Below are positions 1-10,325 of a stretch of DNA of 64,000 nt, piece by piece. Made by a program: the position numbers and the translations under genes. Source of the DNA: Bufo bufo. Lineage: Eukaryota > Chordata > Amphibia > Anura > Bufonidae. The notes below the pieces were generated by a model that was given only the letters and a program-made list of their open reading frames with translations, ran no database searches and was not told where the DNA came from. The DNA lies in NCBI RefSeq assembly GCF_905171765.1, contig NC_053391.1, forward strand, positions 262,401,918 to 262,465,917, read 5' to 3'. Position 1 is the first letter of the stretch, and each line of letters starts with the position of its first letter.

Positions 1-1020
1 CCCATTTTTGCCACCTCTCTTTTCTAACAGTTGTTTAGCTGACTCATAATCTTCGGGAACGCTGTTCTGATTACCCATTGTCTATTTCTGAATCTGTGCT
101 TACTAGGGGGAACCTTAGACGTACCCTTCCCCTAGCTTCCTGCCAGATTTTACACACACAATAAACAATGACAAATAGGTAGACAGTTACTCCCAGAACA
201 GTCCCAAGCAATTCCCAGCATTTTCTAACACTTCCTCTGTCAGTTTGTAGCCCTCAGGGATTTCATGGGGGTTTCCCATTTTACTTTTCAATGCCTTAAC
301 TAAATGCACTAATTATCTCCAGACGTCTGTATTTTTAATTCCCTGCTTGTCCCTTCCTCGTGGTGCGTCCCCACTAGACTTCCTTCCTCTAGTTAGTGTA
401 CACTACCTGCTTTTAGCAGCACCTTATGGGTTCCAGGGCTCCTGATTGCCCTGTACTGCATTCACTGTGATTCTATACACAATCCAGAGGACTACTAAGA
501 CATATATCACAATACCAAGTGCAAACCCAAAGATGTTAAAAAAAATAAAAAATAAAATATATTATCCAAACCCAGTGATCATAGGAATGACGTGGTTGGG
601 TTTCTTACCTCTCAAATATGGCTCAACCTTAAGTAGACCTTGTATACTTCCCCACAGTCCCGATCCCAGGCAGAAAGGCAAAAGGGACACAGATAGAGTT
701 GTAAGAATAAGCTTCTTACCTTAACAGCACTGTTTTTAGATTATCTGTGTGTCCAGGTCCCTCTCCATCACATGATTAATAATAATAATAACTTATTTTT
801 GATGCTTGCAAGTCAAGCACATCTGATTACAAAAAACCTTATTTTAGCCTTGAAAAGTACCTAGTACCAGTTATACTCCCAGAACATCAGGCACACATAC
901 TTCTGATAAGCAATTAACTTTGTTTGTCTCAAATACACACGGTTCAGCAATTCTCAATTCTGACCTACAATAAACCAGAAAGTAAAATGGAACCCAGGAT
1001 ACAAAATGAAGGTGCAATCC
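1..1020. other. unassigned sequence, possible membrane-anchor remnant
   Basis: I see no recognisable gene. The one structured item is an open minus-strand frame at 424-604 of about 59 codons. It encodes a strongly hydrophobic stretch rich in I, F, V and L, followed by a short polar tail ending at a stop. That could be the C-terminal membrane anchor of an old envelope-like or other membrane protein, but no diagnostic motif supports this. The plus-strand frame at 446-724 is low-complexity and unconvincing. A short (AAT)n run lies near 776-790. Confidence 0.25.
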
Positions 1021-2292
1021 CTCACAGTCCATAAGGAGTAGGAGTTTGAGGAGGCAGTGGACGTAGCGGTGTAGGTGGAAGTGGCAGTGGAGGAGGACGA
1101 GGTAGCCACCACTGCTTTTTGGTTTTAATTATTTTTTTATTTTTTATTAGGGTACACTCCAAAAGAGTGGGAAATATCCAAAATACAACAATGAGCAGTT
1201 GCGCTGTAGTATAACAATGACTGGGTGAGGCCGGTATACATGTCTATTCTGCACAAGGTACGGACAAGTCCTGTGGGATCCATGCCTGGTTCATTTTAAT
1301 GAACATGAGCTTGTCCACATTGAACATGAGCTTGTCTGTGATAACGCCCCCTGCCGTGCTAAACACATGTTCAGACAATACACTGAATGCAGGGCAGGCC
1401 AGCACCTCTAAGGCGTAAAGGACAAGCTCAGGCCATGTGCCCAATTTGGAGACCTAGAAGTTGAAGGGGGCAGACCCGTCATTCAGTACGTGTAGGCGTG
1501 TGCACACATACTGCTCCACCAGGTTGCTGAAATGCTGCCTCCTGCTAAGACGTTCCATATCAGCTGGTGGTGCTGGTTGTTGTGGCGTGCTGACAAAGCT
1601 TTTCCACATTTCGGCCATGCTAACCCTGCCTTCTGAGGTGCTGGTGGTTCCCCAGCTGCGTTGGCAACCTCTTCCTCCTCCTCCTCTGCCTTCACCTTGT
1701 GCTTCCACTGTGCTCCCGCTGTCAGGTGGGAATGCCACCAGCAGCGCATCTACCAGAGTGCACTTGTACTCGCGCATTTTACGATCACGCTCCAGTGACG
1801 GAATTAAGGATGGTACGTTGTCCTTTTAACGGAGATCCATCAGCGTGGCCACACAGTAATCAGCACAAGTTAGAATGTGGGCAACTCGTCAGTCGTTGCG
1901 GAGACACTGCAGCATGTAATCGCTCATGTGTGCCAGGCTGACCAGAGGCAACGAAAAGCTGTCCTCTGTGGGAGGTGTATCGTCTGTGTCCTCTGTATCC
2001 CCCCAGCCACGCACCAGTGATGGCCCTGAGCTGGTTTGGGTGCCACCCTGCTGTGAACACGGTTCCTCCTCCTCCATCTCCTCCTCCTCATCATCCATCT
2101 CATCATCCACCTCATCATCCTCCAGAACTGTGTCCCGGCTGGACAATTGTGTACCTGGCATTTGTTGGTGCAGGAACCCACCCTCGGAGCCACTTGTAAA
2201 TGGCTGGCCGGAAACCCAATGAAATGATCCCTCTTCCTCCTCCTGTGCCACATCATCTTCCATCATCGCCAGAAGCATTTTTTCAAGGAGGC
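1020..2292 (-). pseudogene. hAT transposase, C-terminal part (piece 5 of 5)
   Basis: This is the C-terminal end of a minus-strand hAT transposase. The frame at 1244-1444 carries the hATC dimerisation signature (EVLACPAFSVLSEHVFSTAG, then NVDKLMFIKMN). Upstream on the same strand are frames at 1454-1830 (S-L-E-R-D-R, then a G/E-rich linker) and 1889-2278, the latter with a long acidic D/E run near 2060-2130. The frames do not join, so the gene is dead. A 21-bp motif (GAACATGAGCTTGTC core) is tandemly doubled at 1301-1340. Coding similarity continues upstream beyond the gypsy insertion at 8986-9062. The same family reappears at 63,397-64,000, and the two align from about 1024 onwards. No left TIR is visible. 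Confidence 0.8.
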
Positions 2293-2821
2293 TGTCACCG
2301 CCAGTTCTGAGAGAAGGTCTGGCAGACGTCCTTCTCTACCTCTTGCATGATGTTCTTTGTTTTGGTTTCACTTTGTCATCTCCTTTCCTTATCCCAGGTG
2401 TCACCTATTTAGACTAATCGTCTCCCTTTATATTCCCTCCTATACTGCCTCACTTTGCGGTTTATACTACTTCCTGGATGAAGTGTTCACTGCTGGAGGT
2501 TGCTGCTGCTGTTTACTCAGATAAGTATTTTCATGTATTGTGTTTCCTTGCTGGCTTGATTCTAGGTGACCCTGACTCCGTCCGTATTAAGTGCAGGGAG
2601 CCAGTGGTCGTGTCCCCTCACTATTATAGGGTTTTCAGGTGTCACACAGTCATAGGTACGTGGGCATGCAATCGTCTACCATTGAGTCCCTTGCATGGGC
2701 ATAGCAGTCAGGGAGAGCTCTTAGGGTTTTATAGGACTCACCTATTTGCTCCTTAGTTTGGGATCAAGCCAGTCGGACGTTTATTCATTAGTTCCAGCTA
2801 TCTGCGACATCATCCGTGAGA
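2293..2821 (+). repeat. 5' LTR of gypsy-1
   Basis: 529 bp, direct repeat of 8457-8985 with a scattering of substitutions. It starts TG and the terminal CA is mutated (GAGA for GACA). The TSD GAGGC immediately precedes it. Confidence 0.93.
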
Positions 2822-2848
2822 TCATAAACCGCCGTAACCGTCTTAAGC

Positions 2849-4150
2849 ATGGATCCGGTTTCAGTCTTGATTGACCGCATGCAAGGTCTTTCGCTGGAGG
2901 TAGCAGATCTCCGTAAATCTGTGTCTCAGTTTCAGGTGACCGGTTCTGTTGGTGTTCATGGAGTTTGTTCCGAGCCTAAGATCTCGCTTCCGGATACGTT
3001 CTCCAGGGGTAGTGAGAATTTTGTTCGCTTTAGAGAGGCTTTCAAACTCCATTTTCGCCTACTTCCCCATACCTCTGGTGATGGGTGGGGATCATCATCT
3101 CGCTGCTCAGGGATAACGCTCAGTCTTGGGCCTTTTCGCTGCCGGTGGGGGCACGGCCCCTCCAATCGGTGGATAAATTTTTTGTAGCCCTGGGACAGAT
3201 ATATGATGACCCGGATCGTATTGCTCTGGCTGAATCTAAACTGCGTCTTTTATGCCAGGGTAAACAGTCCGCAGAGATATATTGTTCTGAATTTCGGAGA
3301 TGGGCAGCTGATACTGGTTGGAATGATGCTGCACTCCGAAGTCAATTTTGCCATGGTCTTTCAGATAGATTGAAAGATGCATTTGCTTTTCATGAGAGAC
3401 CAGCCTCTTTAGAATCTGCCATGTCTCTAGCTGTTCGTATTGACAGGCGTCTTAGAGAGAGAGAGGAGACTACTCCTTCCTGTCATATTCACCCCAAGGA
3501 CAGTGGGGCTGTCTCATTCAATGCGCAGGGGTCTCAGTCTCTCTCAATCCCCTCTGAGGAGGAGGCCATGCAGCTGGGTTTGCTTGCCTCTGATAGTAGA
3601 GGATTCAGCTCTCAGAGGAGGGTTTGTTTCTGTTGTGGGGGTATAAATCATTTGGCTAATGTTTGCCCCTCTAGGAGATTCATGGAGTTTTCTGAGGGTA
3701 ATAAAAAAAATAAAAAATCGAAAAACTTTACATTTGCTACTATTGGCAAGCTTGATGCGGAAATTGAAGGTTTGCCGTTTGCTTGTAGTTCCCGTTTTCT
3801 CCTACCTGCCAGGGTGGCGCTAGACAGCAAGAACATTGTTTGTGAGATTTTTGTAGATAGTGGAGCAGCTGTCAATCTCATTGATAATCAATTTGCAATA
3901 ACGCATGGTTTTCAGGTATGCACTTTGGAAAAGGATATACCTGTTTTTGCTATCGATTCTGCTCCACTTTCTCAAAGATCGTTAAAGGGCATAGTTCACA
4001 ATATCCGTTTGACTGTGGGTGACACTCATGTTGAGGATATGTCATGTTTCGTCCTAAGCGGATTACCTACTCCTCTAGTGTTGGGGCTACCCTGGCTCAC
4101 TAAACATAACCCCACCATTGATTGGCAAGCAAGGCAAATAAATGGTTGGA
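2849..4150 (+). pseudogene. gypsy-1 gag and protease (frameshifted)
   Basis: Gag begins at the ATG at 2849, 27 bp after the LTR, and runs about 78 codons before a frameshift near 3080 moves it into the frame of 3085-4150. The capsid-like segment is followed by a CCHC zinc knuckle of spacing CX2CX4HX4C near 3620-3665, which binds RNA in the family. The aspartic protease follows, with its Asp-Ser-Gly active site at 3856-3864 and the downstream L-G-L-P-W-L motif near 4080-4100. A second frameshift near 4150 separates protease from RT. In active relatives gag and pol are one polyprotein. Confidence 0.88.
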
Positions 4151-4157
4151 GTGAGTT

Positions 4158-5611
4158 TTGCAGAGAGAATTGCCTCTTTCAGAGGTTTCTACCAAGACTG
4201 TACCATCTTTTCTCTCTGAATATTCGGATGTGTTTTCTGAGAGTGGTGTCCAGGAGTTGCCCCCTCATCAGGAGTACGACTGCCCTATTTATCTCATCCC
4301 AGGCACCAAACTGCCAAAATCACGTTTATACAATCTCTCCCAACCTGAAAGAGTCGCTATGCATACTTACTGTATATCTCTGAGAGCCTGAGAAAGGGAC
4401 ACATCCGACCCTCAAAGTCACCTGTTGCCGCTGTTTTTTTTTTTGTTAAGACCTTGTCTGGATTTCAGGGAGCTGAACCGTATCACGATTCGTGACCCAT
4501 ATCCGCTTCCTCTGATCCCGGACCTGTTTAACCAGATTGTTGGGGCTAAAGTTTTTTCTAAGTTGGATTTAAGAGGGGCATACAACCTAGTCAGGGAAGG
4601 GGACGAATGGAAGACCGCCTTCAATACCCCTGAGGGTCATTTGGTTATGCCCTTTGGTTTGATGAATGCTCCAGCCGTCTTCCAACATTTTGTGAACAGC
4701 ATTTTTTATCATTTAATGGGGAAATTTGTTCTGGTGTATCTAGATGACATTTTGATTTTTTCTCCTGATTTCAAGACTCATCGGGACCACCTACGTCAGG
4801 TCTTGCTGATTCAGTGGGAGAATACATTGTACGCTAAACTGGAAAAATGTGTGTTTGCGGTTCCCGAGATTCAATTTCTTGGTTTTCTTCTCTCCGCTTC
4901 TGGTTTTCGCATGGACCCTGAGAAGGTCCGCGCTGTGCTTGATTGGGAGCTTCCTGAGAATCAGAAGGCGCTGATGCGTTTTTTGGGTTTTGCCAATTAT
5001 TACAGAAAGTTAATTTTGAATTATTCCTCTGTTGTTAAGCCACTCACTGATATGACTAAAAAGGGGTAGATTTTTCCTCGTGGTCGGTAGATGCGCTTAA
5101 AGCCTTTTCTAGTATCAAAGAGAGTTTTGCTTCCGCTCCCATTTTGGTACAACCTGATGTCTCTCTACCTTTTATTGTTGAGGTGGATGCTTCTGAGGTG
5201 GGTGTGGGTGAGGTCTTATTTCAGGGTCCCTCTCCTGCCAAATGGTGACCATGTGCATTTTTCTCAAGGAAACTCTCCTCTGCAGAGAGAAATTACGATG
5301 TGGGAGATAGGGAGTTGTTGGCCATCAAATTAGCTTTTGAGGAATGGCGCCATTGGTTAGAGGGAGCCAGACAGCCTATTACCGTGTTTACCGACCATAA
5401 GAATCTGGCCTACTTGGAATCGGCCAATCGTCTGAACCCCAGACAGGCGAGATGGTCTTTGTTCTTTTCTAGGTTTAATTTTGTTGTCACGTTCCGCCCT
5501 GGGGTTAAAAATGTGAAGGCGGATGCCCTGTCACGTTGTTTTCTGGGAAGGGGGAACTTTGAAGACTTGGGTCCCATTTTGGCTGAAGGGGTGGTCGTCT
5601 CTGCTCTTTAT
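4158..5611 (+). pseudogene. gypsy-1 reverse transcriptase and RNase H (broken)
   Basis: RT starts after a frame change. The frame at 4158-4391 is the linker region with a stop at its end. The frame at 4425-5069 holds the RT core, including LDFRELN, LDLRGAYN, MPFGLMNAP and the catalytic Y-L-D-D box near 4737-4748. A T-rich run at 4436-4444 coincides with loss of the residues between linker and core. RNase H follows in two overlapping frames (5091-5333, 5300-5614), with the TDHKNL motif near 5390 and KADALSR near 5520. At least three frame breaks make it non-functional. Confidence 0.9.
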
Positions 5612-7052
5612 TAGTGTTGAGCGCGAATATTCGAATAGCGAATTTTTTTATCGAATATCGGCACTTCGCTAATTCGCGAATATTTCGAATATAGCATTAT
5701 AAATTCGATATTTTGAATATTCATATTATAATTTTTTTATTGTTATTTTTTTTTCTTTCCCACTTCCCAAAAGTAGTTCTTACCTGTCCTGAGGATTCCT
5801 GGCTTCCTGGCTGCTCCAGTCAGTGCCCGTTGCCGCTTCTGCCAACTTCCGTGCTCATGGAGCGTCCCCATCACCATGGGAACACCTCCATACTAGAATG
5901 TACTGTCGGATGTGAGAAATAAGTTGAAATCGTAATCCGATTAATATAACATGAAGTAATCGCGTTGCGATTTCAACTTAGAGCTGGGTTTCTAATGGGT
6001 CAGCTTGCTAGACTGTCCTAATGTCTGACATATTTTGATTGATGTATCTCTATGTACATTTTCATTGCAAGTACCTTATCTATATAAGTTACACTTGTTG
6101 AATTGATAAGATTCTTTCTTCTGTTAAATGTCTACATATTTACATCTAATAAAGCTCTTTTAAATAAAAATAAAAATAAAAAATAAAGGAAGTTAACGAA
6201 TATGGAATACGATTACTTCAAGTTATATTAATCGGATTACGATTTCAACTTAGCACTGCTTTATTCCATATTCGTTAACTTCGTTAATTCTAGCCTAGAA
6301 TTAACGAAGTTAACGAATATGGAATATAGCAGTGCTAAGTTGAAATCGTAATCCGATTAATATAACTTGAAGTAATCGCATTGCGATTTCAACTTAGACC
6401 TGGTTTACTATGGTTGGCTTGATAGAATTAGCGAAGATGACGAATATGACGAATGTATTCGTCATATTCCTAAAAACGAAGATAACCAAATATTCTCCAT
6501 CTTCGTTTTAGCTCCATATTCGTCAACTTCGATAATTCTAGCAATCAAATAGGAAAGTTGAATATAGAGACAGCTGTGTTTAATTCTCTATGCGTTTATA
6601 TTACTTTGCTTTTTTTAAATAAATAGAATAATTATAATAATTATCAAGTATTATAATTATTCTATTTATTAAAAAAAAAGCTAACTAATATAATCGCATA
6701 GCGAATTAAACACAGCTGTCTCTATAGTCAACTTTCCTATTTGATTGCTAGAATTAGCGAAGTTGACGAATATGGAGCTAAAACGAAGATGGAGAATATT
6801 TTGTTATGTTCGTTTTGAGGAATATGACGAATACATTCGTCATATTTGTCATCTTCGCTAATTCTAGATATCAAACCAATAGGAAAGTTGCCTTAAGTTA
6901 AAATCGAAATACGCGATTATTTAAATCGTATATTAATCGCGATAACTAGAATAATGACGAATATTCGATTTCGACGAATATGAGACGAATATTCAAGCGA
7001 ATATTCGCTAATTTTCGTCTAAATCGAATATGGCACCTACCGATCATCACTA
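5612..7052. mobile_element. non-autonomous hAT element with foldback interior
   Basis: This 1441-bp insertion lies between RNase H and integrase of gypsy-1. It is flanked by a perfect 8-bp TSD, CTCTTTAT (5604-5611 and 7053-7060), the size expected for hAT. Ends are short imperfect inverted repeats: TAGTGTTGAGCG on the left, TAGTGATGATCG reading inward from the right. The interior codes for nothing. It is AT-rich, full of CGAATAT words, and built of inverted segments (5920-6000 against about 6190-6260 and 6330-6400; 6420-6560 against 6720-6880; 6600-6690 is itself a hairpin). It was probably mobilised in trans by a hAT transposase. Confidence 0.85.
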
Positions 7053-8456
7053 CTCTTTATCCTGATTTGGAGGCAGAGGTTCAGGCAGCCCAGGCAGAGG
7101 CTCCTGATCTTTGTGCTCCTGGGAGGTTGTTTGTGCCTCTCGCTTTACGACACAAGGTTTTTAAGGAGCACAACGATACTGTCCTTGCTGGGCACCCGGG
7201 GAGTAGATCCACAGTGGATCTCATTGCTCGGAGATTCTGGTGGCCGGCTGTTCGTTAGACGGTTGAGGGTTTTATGGCAGCCTGCGAGACCTGCGCTCGT
7301 GCCAAGGTCCCTCATTCACGGCCATCGGGTTCTCTCCTCCCATTACCCATTCCTTCCCGTCCTTGGACGCATCTGTCCATGGACTTCATTACGGACCTGC
7401 CTCATTCCTCGCGGAAGACTGTGATTCTGGTGGTAGTGGACCGTTTAAGCAAAATGGCGCATTTCATTCCCTTTCCTAGGTTACCCAATGCTAAGACGTT
7501 GGCGCAAGCGTTTGTTGATCACATTGTTAAGTTGCATGGCATTCCTTTAGACATCGTTTCTGATTGGGGCACACAATTTGTTTCCAGATTCTGGAAGGCC
7601 TTCTGTTCCCGCTTGGGGATTCAGTTGTCATTCTCTTCTGCTTTTCACCCGCAGTCGAATGGTCAGACCGAATGCGTCAATCAGAATCTGGAGACATATC
7701 TGCGCTGTTTTGTGGCGGAGAATCAGGAGGATTGGTATTCTTTTTTGTCCCTTGCTGAGTTTGCTTTAAATAACCGTCGCAAGGAGTCCTCTGATATAAG
7801 TCACCATTTTTTGGTGCATATGGGTTTCATCCGCAGTTTGGGACATTCTCTGGAGAGGGGTCTTCTGGTTTACCTGATGAGGAGAGATTTTCCTTGTCTT
7901 TGTCATTTATTTGGCAAAAGATTCAGGGTAATCTGAAGAGGATGAGTGAGAGATATAAGAGTGTGGCGGATAAGAGACGTGTGCCTGGTCCGGACCTGAA
8001 TGTGGGTGATCTGGTGTGGTTGTCTACAAAGAATATCAAACTGAAGGTTCCCTCCTGGAAGTTGGGTCCTAAGTTTATTGGGCCTTACAAGATCTTGTCC
8101 GTCATCAATCCCGTTGCCTTCCGTCTTGATCTTCATCAGACTTGAAAGATCCATAATGTTTTTCACAGGTCCCTATTAAAACCTTATGTCCAACCCACTG
8201 TACCCTCCTCTTTGCCTCCTCCTCCGATTTTTGTTGATGGTAATCTTGAATTTCAGGTCTCTAGGATTGTGGATTTTTGCATTATTCGCGGTTCTCTCCA
8301 GTACCTCGTTCATTGGGAGGGTTATGGTCCTGAGGAAAGGATGTGGGTCCCATTGGCGGACATTAAGGCCACTCGTCTCATCAGGGCTTTCCATAGGTCT
8401 CATCCTGAGAAGGTGGGCTCTGAGTGTCCGGAGTCCACCCGTAGAGGGAGGGGTAC
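7053..8456 (+). pseudogene. gypsy-1 integrase with C-terminal chromodomain
   Basis: Coding resumes after the hAT insertion with the zinc-binding region (HNDTVLAGHPG near 7170-7200 and CETCARAK near 7280), interrupted by a TAG at 7256. The catalytic core holds MDFITDLP near 7380, then VSDWGTQF near 7557, where the usual Arg after Asp is Trp, and HPQSNGQTE near 7650. The frame then shifts twice. The C-terminal part at 7894-8145 has the WLSTKNIKL and GPYKI motifs. A chromodomain at about 8236-8405 (YLVHWEGYG, then ERMWVP) marks it as a chromovirus-type integrase; such domains read histone marks and steer integration. Confidence 0.9.
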
Positions 8457-8985
8457 TGTCACCGCCAGTTCTGTGAGAAGGTCTGGCAGACGTCCTTCTC
8501 TACCTCTTGCATGATGTTCTTTGTTTTGGTTTCACTTTGTCATCTCCTTTCCTTCTCCCAGGTGTCACCTATTTAGACTAATCGTCTCCCTTTATATTCC
8601 CTCCCATACTGCCTCACTTTGTGATTTATACTACTTCCTGGATGAAGTGTTCACTGCTGGAGGCTGCTGCTGCTGTTTACTCAGATAAGTCTTTTCATGT
8701 ATTGTGTTTTCTTGCTGGCTTGATTCTAGGTGACCCTGACTCCATCCGTATTAAGTGCAGGGAGCCGGTGGTTGTGTCCCTTCACTATTATAGGGTTTTC
8801 AGGTGTCACACAGTCTTAGGTACGTGGGCATGCAATCGTCTACCATTGAGACCCTTGCATGCGCATAGCAGTCAGGTAGAGCTCTTAGGGTTTTATAGGG
8901 CTCATCTATATGCTCCTTAGTTTGGGATCAAGCCAGTCGGACGTTTATTCATTAGTTCCAGCTATATGCAACATCATCCGTGACA
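8457..8985 (+). repeat. 3' LTR of gypsy-1
   Basis: 529 bp, matching 2293-2821. It starts TGTCACCGCC, ends CCGTGACA and is followed by the TSD GAGGC. Confidence 0.93.
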
Positions 8986-9062
8986 GAGGCATAGAATTGG
9001 GATAGTAACGCTGAGAACGGAGTTATCGGCACTGGCCATGTTGGTGGAGTACTAGAAACAGC
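8986..9062 (-). pseudogene. hAT transposase fragment between two gypsy elements (piece 4)
   Basis: This 77-bp island is bounded by the GAGGC TSD of gypsy-1 and the ACAGC TSD of gypsy-2. On the minus strand it encodes a short segment (NMASADNSVLSVTIP) that joins in sense with the hAT pieces at 13,826-14,139 upstream and 1889-2292 downstream. It is the linking evidence that both gypsy elements landed in one hAT gene, 77 bp apart. Confidence 0.8.
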
Positions 9063-9711
9063 TGTCACGACCGCTAGCCCAGCAGCAGTCGTGTTGCACC
9101 AGACGGAGGGGAAGGGGGACCCTTATCTACGGATGGGAAATAGAATGGCCACACCTGACTAACCCTAAGCTGGCACCTGTCTGCCCTGATACCCTAGACG
9201 GGGTGTGAACCCATGCGGCAAGCAGGATGCCTAAACCCTCAGTCGCTCTAACAAGACTGGACTTGGGAAAGGCCGATGGGAGCGCTAGTCACCATCACTC
9301 ACGTCTAGGAAAACAACAGGGGAAGACAGCAACAAACAAACAACAGCAGAGATAGACTTATCCAGTCACGAGCAGAGAAGGCGATCCCAAACACGACAGT
9401 CCACGCCGGACAAGAGCTCCACAGCAACACCATCAAACGATCTCCTTCAAAGGTCAGAGTAGCACTGGAAGTAAGGACTATATCTGGTAATGACTGCAAG
9501 TGAAACTGAAACTAATATAGTAGCTGGGAGTGGCAGACAGGACTCACCTGAGAAGGATGCCTACAAACTCCCAGTCAGGACAAAAAGGTTCACAAGGCAA
9601 AACCCAGATGACATACCCTGAACCACGGAGCAAACTCACAAGCTATCGCGAGTAGCAAGTCGCTGCGACCTTCTCCTCCCAGACCTGTCTGGATCAGTCA
9701 CAGTCGTGACA
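9063..9711 (-). repeat. 3' LTR of gypsy-2
   Basis: 649 bp with TG...CA ends, direct repeat of 13,290-13,825 from position 9176 onwards. TSD ACAGC lies on its outer side. Confidence 0.92.
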
Positions 9712-10325
9712 GTACTCCCCTTTCTACGAGGGGCCCCTGGACCCTCAAGACCAGGCCTCTCCGGATGGGAGCTATGAAAAGCCTGAATGAGTCTGTCCGC
9801 TTTTATCTCTGATGCTGGAACCCACATTCTCTCTTCGGAACCATAACCTTTCCAGTGCACCAGGTACTGAAGAGAGCGGCGAACATATCGTGAATCAACA
9901 ATCTTTTCTACCTGAAACTCAAGACTGCCATCAACAACCACCGGTGGAGGCGGTAGTGGCAATGGTTCAGGAGGTTCTACATATCTCTTAAGCAGAGATC
10001 TGTGGAAGACATTATGGATCCTTAGAGTCTGAGGTAGCTCCAGACGAAAAGCCACCGGGTTAATGATCTTAATTACCCTATAAGGACCAATAAATCTCGG
10101 ACCTAATTTCCACGAGGGAACCTTCAACTTGATATTTCTGGTAGACAACCACACCAAGTCATTCACCCCAAGGTCCGGACCTTCAGAGCGCTTCCTATCA
10201 GCCGCACGTTTGTATCTACCACCAATTCTCTTCAAACTTTCTTGCACACTCTGCCACACTGAAGAAAGTGAAGACGCAAATCGTTCCTCCTCGGGAATCC
10301 CAGACGGCCCCCCCTCACTAAACGT
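9636..10325 (-). pseudogene. gypsy-2 integrase C-terminus and chromodomain
   Basis: The minus-strand frame at 9636-10259 runs 207 codons. It contains the integrase C-terminal motifs WLSTRNIKLKVPSW and GPYRVI, then a chromodomain (EFQVEKIVDSRY, YLVHWKGYG, ERMWVP) near 9770-9930. It reads on into the LTR before stopping. It is separated from the upstream integrase core by a frameshift at about 10,260-10,330. Spacing and sequence match the corresponding part of gypsy-1. Confidence 0.88.

Larger units (their letters stand above)
2293..8985 (+). mobile_element. Ty3/gypsy chromovirus-type LTR retrotransposon (gypsy-1)
   Basis: This is an LTR retrotransposon with two 529-bp LTRs (2293-2821 and 8457-8985) that begin TGTCACCGCC and end CCGTGACA (CCGTGAGA in the left copy). 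A perfect 5-bp TSD, GAGGC, lies at 2288-2292 and 8986-8990. Internal order is gag, protease, RT, RNase H, integrase, chromodomain. The body is interrupted by a non-autonomous hAT at 5612-7052 and carries several frameshifts and stops, so it is inactive. It sits antisense inside the hAT transposase gene. A polypurine tract (AGAGGGAGGGG) lies just before the 3' LTR at 8442-8453. No primer-binding site could be matched by eye. Confidence 0.95.

Noticed and set aside
446..724. 92-codon plus-strand frame as a gene
   Set aside because: AT-driven low complexity with no recognisable motif. The opposite strand has a more coherent hydrophobic frame.
1461..2222. Plus-strand Ser-rich frames in the hAT C-terminal region
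   Set aside because: They are antisense to the hAT acidic and linker regions, and the poly-Ser comes from the D/E codon run.
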